A DNA stretch of 64,000 nt from Pontibacter oryzae (GCF_003576375.1 NZ_QWGE01000004.1:488832-552831), one strand, 5' to 3'; positions 26,933 through 35,638 are shown, counted from the first letter of the stretch. The notes: generated by a model not told the origin, from the letters alone. Made by a program: numbers and translations.

Positions 26933-27439
26933 ATGAAAAACTTTAACTTTAGAGAGCGAAATCTGCTAGCAGGGCCGCACCTTTTAGGAGTCCTTTTGCT
27001 ACTTGCAGGCGTATTTACTTTAGTGAGTCCAGCATTTCTGAAGAATGAAAGTTCAACTGAGCGAGTTTTGCTTGTAGGAACTGGAGCCGTAACCCTCGGG
27101 CTTTTAATTGTATCCTCTTACGATGGAACGCTTATTGATTTTACAAAAAACAGATTTAAAAAATATTTTTCAATTGGCGGTTATAAATTCGGGGACTGGA
27201 TATCACTGCCTAATATAGTGAGCGTAAAAGTTATTTCTGCCAGCTACATAAGCACTAATACACCGAATGGCATAAGTCCTACAGTTTCGGGTAGAATAAT
27301 CAGGTTTAAGGCGGTATTGTATTCGAATGCTTCTAAGCCAGAATTTTCCTTCGTTTATTCAAATAGAGATAAAGCGCTCAAACATGCTAAATTATTAGCC
27401 TTTAAGTTTAAGGCTGATTTGATTGTAGACGATATATAA
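26933..27439 (+). CDS. Hypothetical membrane protein with two N-terminal helices
   Basis: A 168-residue protein: two membrane helices (about 13-33 and 42-60), then a soluble C-terminal part of beta-rich character (KFGDWISLPNIVSVKVISAS, VSGRIIRFKAVLY, EFSFVYSNRDKALKHAKLLA). The layout resembles bacterial PH-like membrane proteins, but I cannot confirm a family. AT-rich like the CPBP gene before it, from which it is separated by 158 bp. Confidence 0.6.
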   Translation: MKNFNFRERNLLAGPHLLGVLLLLAGVFTLVSPAFLKNESSTERVLLVGTGAVTLGLLIVSSYDGTLIDFTKNRFKKYFSIGGYKFGDWISLPNIVSVKVISASYISTNTPNGISPTVSGRIIRFKAVLYSNASKPEFSFVYSNRDKALKHAKLLAFKFKADLIVDDI

Positions 27440-27670
27440 AGAGAGTGAAAGTGGCGAATGCATCACTTCATAAATACCATTATCCATAACTTAACTAAGC
27501 TACTTACAAAAGCCGAAGCAATGAGATATATCAATAGATATTTGTAATATCATACTTACGGTTGGTCGTTGCTATAACAGCCAGCTAAATTCCGCACTTA
27601 TTGTTTTTTAACACTTTGCCTCTACTCGCGCCCCAAAAAGTATAAATTAGCCAAACCCAACTTCAGGCCT

Positions 27671-27678
27671 TACTTTTG
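27671..27678 (+). promoter_or_regulatory. -7 element TACTTTTG before the amidinotransferase-like gene
   Basis: Perfect TAnnTTTG match 32 bp before the TTG start at 27711, consistent with that start. Confidence 0.4.
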
Positions 27679-27710
27679 TAGCATTAAAAGCACAATTTGA
27701 AAGTATAGAT

Positions 27711-28589
27711 TTGAGTAAAAGCATAAAGCAGTACAGCGAGACCGATACGCTGCAAAAAGTAATTATCGGGAGGTACGAGAACTATAGCGAGGCGCCCGCT
27801 TATGTAGAGCTCGTGAACGAGGACCAGAAGCAGGGGCTGCCCACAAAGGAGCGGCTAAAGGAAGAGTTCGACACCTTTAGGCAGGTGCTGACGGAGGCGG
27901 GCGTTGAGGTGCTGGTGCCCGATTACGTGGGCAAGTTTGTATACGACCAGCTCACGCCCCGCGACATCGGCATGGTAATAGGGGAGAAGTTCCTGCTCTG
28001 CAACATGGTGAAAAGAAGTCGCCGCTACGAGAGCGCTGGCATTTTCCGTTACCTGCACGACATTCCCGGCCACGAGGCCAACATCATTATCCCGGACTCG
28101 CCGACCTGTTTTATTGAGGGCGGCGATATACTGGTAGACAAAGGAAATATTTTTGTAGCCGTATCGCAGCGCACCAACCCCGAGGGCGTGGCTTTTCTAG
28201 AGGAGCAGTTCGGCAATGAGTTTAACGTGGTGCCCATAGAGGCGCGAACGCTGGCAGAAGGCGAGAACGTGCTGCACCTGGATTGCATGTTTAACCCTGT
28301 AGGGGAGAATTTGGCACTCATTTACGAAGAAGGATTTAAACAGCTTCCGCACGAAATCCTGGACAATTACAACCTGATAAAGGTAACCAAGGAGCAGCAG
28401 CAGGAGCTGGCCACCAACATACTTTCCCTGTCGCAGGACAGGCTTATTAGCCGCGACCACCCATTGTGCCAGCCTGTTAACGACGAAATAAGGAAGGCCG
28501 GCATAGACGTGGTAGAGATAACATTCGATGCGGCGCCAAGCACCGGAGGCTCATTCAGGTGCTGCAGCCTGCCCTTGCGTAGAGGTTAG
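27711..28589 (+). CDS. Arginine deiminase/amidinotransferase-family protein
   Basis: A 292-residue protein of the guanidino-group modifying superfamily (arginine deiminase, DDAH, amidinotransferase). The C-terminal nucleophile region is GGSFRCCSLPLRRG with Cys284 or Cys285 as the likely catalytic residue; the acidic partner is in CFIEGGDILVDKGNIFV near 127-143, and LHLDCMFNPVGENLALIY supplies the HxD pair that orients the guanidine. Substrate not determinable; dimethylarginine or arginine are the obvious candidates. The start is TTG (SKSIKQYSE follows), supported by the upstream -7 element. Followed after 100 bp by a GNAT gene. Confidence 0.85.
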   Translation: MSKSIKQYSETDTLQKVIIGRYENYSEAPAYVELVNEDQKQGLPTKERLKEEFDTFRQVLTEAGVEVLVPDYVGKFVYDQLTPRDIGMVIGEKFLLCNMVKRSRRYESAGIFRYLHDIPGHEANIIIPDSPTCFIEGGDILVDKGNIFVAVSQRTNPEGVAFLEEQFGNEFNVVPIEARTLAEGENVLHLDCMFNPVGENLALIYEEGFKQLPHEILDNYNLIKVTKEQQQELATNILSLSQDRLISRDHPLCQPVNDEIRKAGIDVVEITFDAAPSTGGSFRCCSLPLRRG

Positions 28590-28689
28590 TTTCAGGCGAG
28601 GGAAAGTATGCGCGCAAGTATAAATCTGTGCTCGAGAAGTACTGCATACCTGCATTTTTAGTAGCTTACCATATCTAAACTAACAATGT

Positions 28690-29172
28690 ATGCCGCTCAC
28701 CATTCGCCCTATTCAGCTTACAGATAACGAGCCGCTGGCCGACCTCATCCGAACTGTTTTCCGGGAGTTTAAGATAGACAAGCCCGGCACCGTGTACACC
28801 GACCCTACCACTGACGCACTGTACCAACTGTTCCGGCAACCTGGCAGCACCTACTTTGTGGCCGAAGAAGATGGCGTATTACTTGGCGGCTGCGGCGTTT
28901 ACCCAACAGAAGGCCTACCGGAAGGCTGTGCCGAGCTGGTTAAGTTTTATCTGGCAACCGATGCACGAGGCAAAGGAATTGGCAACAAACTGATGCAGCA
29001 AAGTATAGAAGCCGCCCGCGCTCTTGGGTATAAGCAACTATACCTAGAGTCGTTTCCTGAGCTGGCAAAAGCGGTGTCCATGTATGAAAAAGCAGGTTTC
29101 AAACCGCTGCCGCACGCCCTTGGCAACTCTGGCCACTACGCCTGCAACATCTGGATGATAAAGCAACTGTAA
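28690..29172 (+). CDS. GNAT family N-acetyltransferase
   Basis: A 160-residue GNAT protein. The acetyl-CoA pyrophosphate loop is LATDARGKGIGNKLMQQ near 94-110 (motif A, RGKGIG), preceded by the acidic strand CAELVKFYLA, and motif B is QLYLESFPELAKAVSMYEKAGF. Similar to amine or small-molecule acetyltransferases common in Bacteroidota; the acceptor is unknown. The ATG at 28690 is used; an overlapping ATG at 28686 is out of frame. Confidence 0.92.
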   Translation: MPLTIRPIQLTDNEPLADLIRTVFREFKIDKPGTVYTDPTTDALYQLFRQPGSTYFVAEEDGVLLGGCGVYPTEGLPEGCAELVKFYLATDARGKGIGNKLMQQSIEAARALGYKQLYLESFPELAKAVSMYEKAGFKPLPHALGNSGHYACNIWMIKQL

Positions 29173-29392
29173 GCATGCAACCAACCTATAACCGTTAGTC
29201 GCCATGCAGACAAGTATGAGTTTTAACGCATACCCGGAGATTGGCTGCGGCACTGGCAAAAACCAGAGCGGTAGCAATGCAATGTATATCTTAGCTTGTA
29301 GAATTGTCAGGGGAAATGCTGTAGCGGACAAGGGGCGTGAAGAGTAAGAGTGTCCTTCAGGAGCTGTTTCTACTATCTATACTTCCGTAAAT

Positions 29393-29422
29393 AAAAAAGC
29401 CCCGGCCTAGGCCGGGGCTTTT
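29393..29422. terminator. Palindromic bidirectional terminator
   Basis: A near-perfect palindrome of AAAAGCCCCGGCC and its complement, with A-run left and T-run right. It lies 25 bp after the peroxiredoxin stop on the minus strand. Confidence 0.9.
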
Positions 29423-29446
29423 CTGCTATTTAAAAGCTGTTAAAGC

Positions 29447-30076
29447 TTAGTGCTTTGCAAGGTAGTTAGAAACGCCCTCTTTTGTAGCGCTCATTGCCTC
29501 TTTGCCTTCAGACCAGTTGGCTGGGCAAACTTCGCCTTTCTCCTCGAAATACTGCAGGGCATCAATCATGCGCAGTGCCTCATCAATAGAGCGGCCCAGT
29601 GGCATGTCGTTTACAACCTGGTGGCGAACTACACCTTCTTTGTCAATCAGGAACAGGCCACGGTAAGCAACCGGCTCACCCACGAAAGTAACTTCGCCTT
29701 CCTCGTTGTAGTCGTAATGACCAGCTAGCACATCGTAGTTCTGAGCGATAGTTTTAGCTGCATCAGCTACAAGTGGGTAGTTTACACCTTCAATACCTCC
29801 TTTGTCGCGTGGCGTGTTTAACCAGGCAAAGTGAGAGAAGTGCGTATCGGTAGAGCAACCTACTACGGCCACACCTTTGCGCTCAAACTCTTCCATTCTG
29901 TCCTGGAAGGCGATGATCTCAGTTGGGCACACAAACGTGAAGTCCATTGGGTAGAAGTAGAAAAGTACGTGCTTCTTGCCCAGGTATTGCTCTAATGAAA
30001 AGTCTTCTACAAACTCGCCGTTTTCAACAGCCATTGTCTTAAACGAAGGTGCTTTTTTACCTACTAATACTGCCAT
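29447..30076 (-). CDS. Typical 2-Cys peroxiredoxin (AhpC/TSA)
   Basis: A 209-residue peroxiredoxin that reduces hydrogen peroxide and organic peroxides. The peroxidatic Cys50 is in FYPMDFTFVCPTEI, the catalytic Arg is in NTPRDKGG/VAYRGLFLID, and the resolving Cys184 is in GEVCPANW, so it is a Prx1/AhpC-type dimeric enzyme. It lies directly downstream of a Fur/PerR-type regulator gene on the same strand (36 bp gap), which suggests peroxide-responsive control. No AhpF is adjacent, so reduction by thioredoxin or a distant AhpF is inferred. Confidence 0.95.
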   Translation of the reverse strand: MAVLVGKKAPSFKTMAVENGEFVEDFSLEQYLGKKHVLFYFYPMDFTFVCPTEIIAFQDRMEEFERKGVAVVGCSTDTHFSHFAWLNTPRDKGGIEGVNYPLVADAAKTIAQNYDVLAGHYDYNEEGEVTFVGEPVAYRGLFLIDKEGVVRHQVVNDMPLGRSIDEALRMIDALQYFEEKGEVCPANWSEGKEAMSATKEGVSNYLAKH

Positions 30077-30112
30077 GTTGGTTTAGTAAATTATTGAATT
30101 GGTTAAAAAAAT

Positions 30113-30577
30113 CTATTTGGAAACTCTTGTAATGCTTATCTGCTTGCCGGGCTCCAGCTTATTGCCTGTCAACTGCACCGAGAAGCCTTTAAGTTCAAAG
30201 TTTTCGAGGCGATGCTGGCTAAAAAACGCTGCCAGCAGCTTTTCCAGTTCTTCATCCTCAAAATCGATGATCTCCTTGGTATTGCTGCAGTAAATATGGC
30301 TGTGCGGGCTCATGCCGGCATCGTAGCGTTTGCCACCTTCCTCAGAAAGCACCCGCCGGATCAGTTCCGCCTCCACAAAGGTATCGAGCGTTTTGTACAC
30401 GGTGCCCAGCGAGATGCTGGGGTTTGCCGCGTGCAGGTGCTGGTATACTTCCTCTGCGGTTGGGTGCTGCCCATGCAGTGCTGCCATAGCCTCAAACACC
30501 ACAATGCGCTGGCTCGTGGCTTTTAAGCCCGAGGCAGAAATTTGCTGATGTATTTGTTGGCGCGTTAGTGGCTGCAT
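30113..30577 (-). CDS. Fur family regulator, PerR-like by context
   Basis: A 154-residue Fur-family repressor. The winged helix is at 1-85 (LKATSQRIVVFEAMAAL; recognition region ISLGTVYKTLDTFVE near 55-69) and the dimerisation domain starts with the metal-binding HSHIYC (His92, His94, Cys97). The usual CxxC structural-zinc pair is not present (only CSNT at 97-100), and there is no C-terminal Cys pair, so the structural zinc site is probably lost. Adjacent to a peroxiredoxin gene and preceded by overlapping 7-1-7 palindromes that are almost surely its operator. PerR function is inference from this context. Confidence 0.9.
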   Translation of the reverse strand: MQPLTRQQIHQQISASGLKATSQRIVVFEAMAALHGQHPTAEEVYQHLHAANPSISLGTVYKTLDTFVEAELIRRVLSEEGGKRYDAGMSPHSHIYCSNTKEIIDFEDEELEKLLAAFFSQHRLENFELKGFSVQLTGNKLEPGKQISITRVSK

Positions 30578-30578
30578 G

Positions 30579-30613
30579 TTCTTAACTAAGAATAATTCTT
30601 AACTAGTAAGAAT
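30579..30613. promoter_or_regulatory. Fur/PerR-type operator, overlapping inverted repeats
   Basis: Four alternating half-sites of ATTCTTA/TAAGAAT fill 35 bp just upstream of the regulator start codon. The centre TAAGAATAATTCTTA (30587-30601) is a perfect 7-1-7 palindrome, the geometry of Fur and PerR boxes. TTCTTAACTAAGAA (30579-30592) and ATTCTTA-5 bp-TAAGAAT (30595-30613) overlap it on both sides. Autoregulation is inferred. Confidence 0.75.
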
Positions 30614-30966
30614 TGGCCACAAAGGTAAGGCATATATTTCGAAGTTGAAACCCTGAGTGCAAAGAAAGTTGAAGAAATGGCCAAAGTATAAGTAAGTATT
30701 ATGTGCTTGTAATATAGTGTATTAATGTTAAATCAGCTTTGCCAAAAAGGCGATTTTCCGGCTTTAACGCCCATCAGCCCATGCTTTGCAAGTATTCCGA
30801 AAAATATATACTTATAAGTATAAACCGGCATAACCCCGAGCAAAGCACTACAGTTTGCGAAAGAATCGGGTACAAAAAAATTGCACCAAACTAAAGCATC
30901 CCGCCCTAGCCCAGTGCAACTTTCTAACTTTTTAACCTTCTAACTTTTTACCTCTCTACCTCTCTA
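30614..30966. other. 353-bp intergenic region with palindrome and repeat tract
   Basis: No gene seen. It holds a perfect 16-bp palindrome TATACTTATAAGTATA (30807-30822), made of two copies of the over-represented AAGTATA word, and a CTTTCTAACTTTTTAACC-type low-complexity tract at 30918-30965 like that at 23400-23465. Confidence 0.5.
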
Positions 30967-31740
30967 CTATCTTCCCTTAAACTCGGGCTTTCGCTTCTCC
31001 ACAAAGGCGTTCATACCTTCGGTTTGGTCTTCGGAGGCGAAGCAGAGGTAGAAGTTCTTGCGCTCAAAGTGCAGGCCTTCGTCCAGGTGGGTCTCGAAAG
31101 AGCGGTTCACGGATTCCTTGGCCAGCTTAGCCGCCACCGGCGACATTTGCGCCACATCGGCAGCCAGTTTAAAGGCCCCGTCTAGGTATAGCTCCACGGG
31201 CACCACACGGTTAATCAGGCCATGTTTTTCAGCTTCGTCGGCGGAGATAAACTTGCCGGTTAGCACCATTTCCATGGCTTTGGCTTTGCCAATGGCTTTG
31301 GTAAGGCGCTGCGTACCACCTGCGCCTGGCATCACCCCGATCTTAATCTCTGGCTGGCCAAACTGGGCAGTTTCCGAAGCCACGATCATATCGCAGGTCA
31401 TGGCCAACTCACAACCTCCGCCCAGCGCAAAGCCAGACACGGCGGCAATAATCGGCTTTTTGGTCTTCCGGATCTGGTCCCAAGTCGAGAACTGGTCCAC
31501 GTTTAGCATATCAATAGCAGTTTTGCCGGCCATTTGCTTAATATCGGCACCAGCGGCAAAAGCGCGTTCGTTGCCGGTAATAATGATGGCGCGCACCTCG
31601 TCGTTCTCGTCCAGCTCTTTCAGGGCATCGCGCAGTTCGGCCATCAGTTGCAGGTTCAGGGCATTTAGCTCTTTGGGTCTGTTTAGTTGTATCAGCGCTA
31701 CGTGTGGTTGCGCTTGGGGTGTTACAAGTATAAATTCCAT
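30967..31740 (-). CDS. Enoyl-CoA hydratase/isomerase family (crotonase)
   Basis: A 257-residue crotonase-fold protein, hydrating 2-enoyl-CoA in fatty-acid oxidation. The oxyanion hole is formed by ERAFAAGADIKQM near 58-70 and SGFALGGGCELAM near 103-115. Catalytic Glu residues are in GGGCELAM and GQPEIKIGVMPGAGGTQRL near 129-147, as in mitochondrial-type enoyl-CoA hydratase. The frame extends to a TTG at 31773, but MEFILVTPQAQPHVAL at 31740 is the natural start. Distinct from the menB paralogue at 55577. Confidence 0.92.
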   Translation of the reverse strand: MEFILVTPQAQPHVALIQLNRPKELNALNLQLMAELRDALKELDENDEVRAIIITGNERAFAAGADIKQMAGKTAIDMLNVDQFSTWDQIRKTKKPIIAAVSGFALGGGCELAMTCDMIVASETAQFGQPEIKIGVMPGAGGTQRLTKAIGKAKAMEMVLTGKFISADEAEKHGLINRVVPVELYLDGAFKLAADVAQMSPVAAKLAKESVNRSFETHLDEGLHFERKNFYLCFASEDQTEGMNAFVEKRKPEFKGR

Positions 31741-31803
31741 AGTATAAATAGGCTTCTGTTGTTGATGACTCAAGATACGGTTTTATAAAGATAGCCTGGC
31801 AAT

Positions 31804-33078
31804 CTATTTACTCACAAACTGAAAAGTGGTGCGCGTGCGCTGCTCCATCAACACCTGCCTGCCTTCCATCATGCGGTTTATACTTTGCGTGTCGTAGTTT
31901 TTGATGGTGTACAGGCGCAACTCAGTGTTATAGTGGATTACAAACTGGTCGTGCAGGGTTTGCAGGAGGCGGTGCAGGCGCTCTGGGTGGTAATCCGTGC
32001 AGATCGAGAAGGAGATGGCTGAGTTCTGCATCAGATTAATCTTGATGCGCAACTCCGAGAGCGCGTTAAAGATAGTGCCCAGGTTCTGCTCCGAAATAAA
32101 CGTGAAATCCTTTACGCCGAAAGATATCAGGCACTGCTTCTCCTTGATAATGTATGCCGGGGCAATCACCTCGAAGCGGCACTCGCAAATCTTGGTGCCC
32201 GCGCCCTCAGGGTCCAGAAACGACTTTACGTACAAGGGTATCTGCTTATTGGCAAGGGGCTTAATCGTTTTCGGGTGGATGACCGAGGCGCCATAATAGG
32301 CCATCTCCACGGTTTCCTGGTAGGAGATCTCCGGGTAACACACAGTATCTGGGAAATATTTTGGGTCAGCGTTTAGCAGGCCGGCCACATCTTTCCAGAT
32401 ATACATCCCCTCGGCATCCAGGCAGTATGCAAAAACGGCGGCGCTAAAATCGGAGCCCTCGCGGCCCAGGGTAGTAGTTAGGCCATTGTTAGTGCCTCCT
32501 AAAAAACCCTGTGTTACCACTAGCCCTTGTTGTAACAGTGGTATCACATCACGCTTTATCAGGCGCTCACTCCAGGCCCAGTCTACCTTGGCTTCGCGCC
32601 AGGTACTATCTGTTTGGATATACTTTTTGCTGTCAATCAGTGCGTTATGCACGCCTTGTTCCTTCAGAAAACAATGCAGGATTGTGGAAGAAAAAAGTTC
32701 GCCAAAACTTACTGTTTGATCGTATACGAAATCAAAGTTGTCGTTCGGTTGGATTCCCGTGAGTTGGGAATGCAGCAAATCGAAGAGGTGTTCGAGCCGC
32801 TGAAACACAGCGTGGTCCTGCTGCGGAAACAAGTTTTGCAATACCTCGAAGTGATACGCCTTCAGGTGCAGGAATGGCTGCTCAAACGCATGCTGTTGGT
32901 ACGCCAGGTTGAGCAGTTCCTCCAGGGCATTAGTGGTTTTACCCATTGCAGAAACTATCAGCAATAGGTGTCTTTCTCCGCCCTTTGCTGTTACAATCCG
33001 GGCCAGGTTACGGAAAGCCTCCGCGCTTTTTACCGAGGCCCCACCGAACTTAAATACTTTTATCCTGTCTTGTGTCAT
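31804..33078 (-). CDS. lysC: Aspartate kinase
   Basis: A 424-residue aspartate kinase, first step from aspartate toward lysine, threonine and methionine. The N-terminal motif VFKFGGASVKSAEA (8-21) is the ATP/aspartate site; FLGGTNNGLTTTLGREGSDFSAAVFA near 169-194 is conserved, with catalytic residues in GREGSD. The last about 130 residues form the ACT regulatory region (LISFGVKDFTFISEQNLG; INLMQNSAISFSICTDYH), so feedback inhibition is likely. Divergent from fbp with only 77 bp between the start codons. lysC is used as the general aspartate kinase symbol. Confidence 0.92.
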   Translation of the reverse strand: MTQDRIKVFKFGGASVKSAEAFRNLARIVTAKGGERHLLLIVSAMGKTTNALEELLNLAYQQHAFEQPFLHLKAYHFEVLQNLFPQQDHAVFQRLEHLFDLLHSQLTGIQPNDNFDFVYDQTVSFGELFSSTILHCFLKEQGVHNALIDSKKYIQTDSTWREAKVDWAWSERLIKRDVIPLLQQGLVVTQGFLGGTNNGLTTTLGREGSDFSAAVFAYCLDAEGMYIWKDVAGLLNADPKYFPDTVCYPEISYQETVEMAYYGASVIHPKTIKPLANKQIPLYVKSFLDPEGAGTKICECRFEVIAPAYIIKEKQCLISFGVKDFTFISEQNLGTIFNALSELRIKINLMQNSAISFSICTDYHPERLHRLLQTLHDQFVIHYNTELRLYTIKNYDTQSINRMMEGRQVLMEQRTRTTFQFVSK

Positions 33079-33122
33079 GTACTGTAAAATTAGGCATCAT
33101 TCGGAATATTGCCTAAATATGA

Positions 33123-33130
33123 TATTTTTG
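33123..33130 (+). promoter_or_regulatory. -7 element TATTTTTG before fbp
   Basis: Perfect TAnnTTTG match 25 bp before the ATG of fbp. Confidence 0.4.
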
Positions 33131-33155
33131 TAAGCAAAAGGTTAAACTTATCTTT

Positions 33156-34163
33156 ATGAATGACAAACTCGCGCTTCCTGTAGGCACCACGCTGGACAGG
33201 TTTATCATGAGAAAACAAGAAGCCTTCCCGTACGCAACCGGGGAGCTGTCGCAGTTGCTCCGCGATATAGCCCTGGCGGCCAAAATCGTGAACCGCGAAA
33301 TTAATCGCGCAGGCCTGCTGGATGTAACCGGCGCTTACGGCCAACAGAACGTGCAGGGCGAAGACCAGCAAAAGCTGGACGTGATTGCCAACATCCGCTT
33401 CATACGTGCCTTGCGCAACGGGGGCGAAGTTTGCACCATTATTTCTGAAGAGGAGGATGACATCATCCAGACCGGTAACCACAAAGGCAAATACATCGTG
33501 GCCATCGACCCGCTCGACGGATCGTCTAACATCGATGTGAACGTCTCGATCGGCACAATCTTCTCGGTATATCGCCGCCTTTCCGAGCAAGGCTGCGATG
33601 GCACCGAGGAAGACTGCCTGCAGAAAGGTGATCGCCAGGTTGCTGCCGGTTATGTTATCTACGGATCTTCTACCATGTTGGTGTATACTACAGGGCATGG
33701 CGTAAATGGCTTCACTTACGATCCGTCGTTGGGCGAGTTCTTCTTGTCGCACCCTACCATCACGTCGCCAACTACAGGGAATATTTACTCCATCAACGAG
33801 GGTACATACAACTATTTCCCGGAAGGCGTGAAGCAGTATGTAAACTACTGCAAGGAAAACGATTACTCGGCACGCTACATTGGCTCGCTGGTGGCAGATT
33901 TCCACCGCAACCTGCTAAAAGGGGGTATTTACATGTACCCGGCCACCACCAAAGCGCCAAAAGGCAAGCTACGCTTAATGTATGAGTGCAATGCGTTGGC
34001 CTTTATTGTGGAGCAAGCCGGAGGTAAGGCAACCAATGGCTCGCAGCGCATTATGGAGATGCAGCCAACGGAGCTGCACCAGCGTTGCCCACTGTTCATC
34101 GGCTCAACCGAGATGGTGGACAAAGTACATGAGTTCCTGAAAGCTGAAGTGGAAGTAGGCTAA
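33156..34163 (+). CDS. fbp: Fructose-1,6-bisphosphatase, class I
   Basis: A 335-residue class I FBPase, the gluconeogenic hydrolysis of fructose-1,6-bisphosphate. The metal-binding motif [11 protein letters not shown] is at 117-127, the acidic SEEEDD is at 97-102, and [22 protein letters not shown] (given in parts: GGIYMYP and KLRLMYE) is the substrate-site region. Complete length for the family. Monocistronic, with a -7 element upstream and a terminator downstream. Confidence 0.96.
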   Translation: MNDKLALPVGTTLDRFIMRKQEAFPYATGELSQLLRDIALAAKIVNREINRAGLLDVTGAYGQQNVQGEDQQKLDVIANIRFIRALRNGGEVCTIISEEEDDIIQTGNHKGKYIVAIDPLDGSSNIDVNVSIGTIFSVYRRLSEQGCDGTEEDCLQKGDRQVAAGYVIYGSSTMLVYTTGHGVNGFTYDPSLGEFFLSHPTITSPTTGNIYSINEGTYNYFPEGVKQYVNYCKENDYSARYIGSLVADFHRNLLKGGIYMYPATTKAPKGKLRLMYECNALAFIVEQAGGKATNGSQRIMEMQPTELHQRCPLFIGSTEMVDKVHEFLKAEVEVG

Positions 34164-34207
34164 GAAAAGCGCTTATACCAATCTGGAATTAGTTAAAACA
34201 AAATATC

Positions 34208-34241
34208 AAAGGCAGAGAGCTGAAAGGCTTTCTGCCTTTTT
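34208..34241 (+). terminator. Terminator of fbp
   Basis: A 9-bp stem AAAGGCAGA / TCTGCCTTT followed by further T, 45 bp after the fbp stop. Confidence 0.75.
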
Positions 34242-34295
34242 GTTTGGCAGCACAACTGAAGCCAGTGCGTGAATTTATTCTTGACCGGGGCAGGC

Positions 34296-34604
34296 TTACC
34301 TCCCGCTATACCTTAGCCTGATCTCTGTTTTCTGGATTTCCCTTTTGATAATGAGGCGTGCAATGCGGATGGAGACGGTGTCTTCGTCGGCATCTATCAT
34401 GGCGGCCTTTACTTTACGCTCGTCCACATCGATGCGGTAGAGCAAGTGCAACAGGCGGTTAAAGTCGGAGCGGATGAGGTGTAGCACCACATGGGCCAGC
34501 TTATACTCCAGTGCCTCCAGATCAGAACTGGGTAGGTTATCTACCTCAAAAATCCGTTGCAGGTGGTTGGTGGTGCCGGCAAGTATGGCTGGTGAGTAAG
34601 GCAT
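34296..34604 (-). CDS. Conserved-looking hypothetical protein
   Basis: A 102-residue cytoplasmic protein, mostly helical, with many charged residues (LEALEYKLAHVVLHLIRSDFNRLLHLLYRIDVDE given as LEALEYKLAHVVLHLIRSDF then NRLLHLLYRIDVDE). It has no signal or motif that I recognise; the DVDERKVKAAMIDADEDTVS segment is acidic. Composition and codon pattern look like a real gene. Lies after the fbp terminator, convergent with fbp. Confidence 0.6.
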   Translation of the reverse strand: MPYSPAILAGTTNHLQRIFEVDNLPSSDLEALEYKLAHVVLHLIRSDFNRLLHLLYRIDVDERKVKAAMIDADEDTVSIRIARLIIKREIQKTEIRLRYSGR

Positions 34605-34685
34605 GGCAAACGATGGGCGCTGCAGGCTGTGGCAGCTTGGCTAACAGGTTAGGGGTTTATACGCGGCAGAGTGATGAGTTCAAAC

Positions 34686-34715
34686 AAAAAGCCCTCCGGT
34701 GCAGGAGGGCTTTTT
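34686..34715 (-). terminator. Terminator of the DUF5606 gene
   Basis: A 7-bp stem GCCCTCC / GGAGGGC with A5 on the left and T5 on the right, starting 5 bp from the stop codon of the minus-strand gene. Confidence 0.85.
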
Positions 34716-34719
34716 AACA

Positions 34720-35205
34720 TTATGCTTTCTTTTTCTTGGTAGCTTTTGCAGGCGCTTCAGCTTCAGCGGTAGCCTCCTCAGATTCAGACGAAGTATTAGC
34801 TTCCTCAGCTTTGGTAAAGCCTACATACTTTTTCACGATGGTGTACCAGGTTGCCAGTTTCTTCATGTCCGACACATACACGCGGTCATCGTCATAGTTT
34901 GGCAGTACCTCGGCCATAAAGGCTTTGTAGTCCTCGTTGCTTGGCTTTTCGCTCAGGGGCAGGTTATCGCCATATTTTTCGTGCACGCGATCAAAAACCT
35001 CGGCAAGTGGCACCGTTCCTTCTTCATCGGTCGTGTAGATAGAGATCTCATCGAGCAGCGACATACGGTGGCGCGCCTGCGCTACCATCGTTTTCGGAGT
35101 CTCCTCTAGGGTCTCCATAATTACACCGGTATGTGTTGGTTTTACCACACGGAAAAGGCCGCTCTGGCCAGATACAGCTGCAACTTGTCTTAAATCGATA
35201 GGCAT
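34720..35205 (-). CDS. DUF5606 family protein
   Basis: A 161-residue protein of the DUF5606 family, found throughout Bacteroidota. The N-terminal half has the family pattern VAAVSGQSGLFRVVKPTHTG, VIMETLEET, MSLLDEISIYTTDEEGTVPL and AEVFDRVHEKYG. The second half is helical and the protein ends in a low-complexity Glu/Ala/Lys tail (SEEATAEAEAPAKATKKKKA). The frame extends to 35259 but overlaps the upstream gene; MPIDLRQVAAV at 35205 is preferred. Function unknown; an SH3-like N-terminal fold seems likely. Confidence 0.85.
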   Translation of the reverse strand: MPIDLRQVAAVSGQSGLFRVVKPTHTGVIMETLEETPKTMVAQARHRMSLLDEISIYTTDEEGTVPLAEVFDRVHEKYGDNLPLSEKPSNEDYKAFMAEVLPNYDDDRVYVSDMKKLATWYTIVKKYVGFTKAEEANTSSESEEATAEAEAPAKATKKKKA

Positions 35206-35227
35206 AGTAAAAGGTATGTCTGTTTGG

Positions 35228-35638
35228 TTATAGTTTAAACATAATCGGGATACTGGCATCTACGGCAAAGCCCGGCGCATTAAACTTCAGCAACCGTGCC
35301 ACGCGCAAAGCCTCCTCACCAGTGTTGGCCCCAGCCGTGCGCAACACCTTAAAGTTAGAAGTGGAGCCGTCAGCGTTCAGGGTAAAGCCGATAATGCAGT
35401 CACCTTGCACGCGGTTGCGCTTGGCGAGTGGTGGGTATACCAGCTCTTTGTCTATGGCTTTATACATGGCTTCCTGGCCTCCTTCATAGAACTCAGCAAC
35501 AGGTATAACCTTGCTTGGCACCCAAAACTTTTTTTCTTCAGCCTGCTCTTGTGCGGGCTTGTCTTGCGAGGTTTGGGCACTGGCCGTTAGCGCAGCAAAG
35601 GCAAATAAAAGAAACAAAAATGAGATTTTACTTTTCAT
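35228..35638 (-). CDS. Periplasmic TonB C-terminal-domain protein
   Basis: A 136-residue exported protein: signal MKSKISFLFLLFAFAALTASAQ, a short charged linker and a TonB-like C-terminal domain over the last 90 residues (GGQEAMYKAIDKELVYPPLA, QGDCIIGFTLNADGSTSNFKVL, ASIPIMFKL). Such stand-alone domains are common in Bacteroidota as GLPGLI or energy-transducer-like proteins; no membrane anchor or proline-rich spacer is present, so it is not a complete TonB. It is upstream of the DUF5606 gene with 22 bp between, probably an operon. Confidence 0.8.
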   Translation of the reverse strand: MKSKISFLFLLFAFAALTASAQTSQDKPAQEQAEEKKFWVPSKVIPVAEFYEGGQEAMYKAIDKELVYPPLAKRNRVQGDCIIGFTLNADGSTSNFKVLRTAGANTGEEALRVARLLKFNAPGFAVDASIPIMFKL

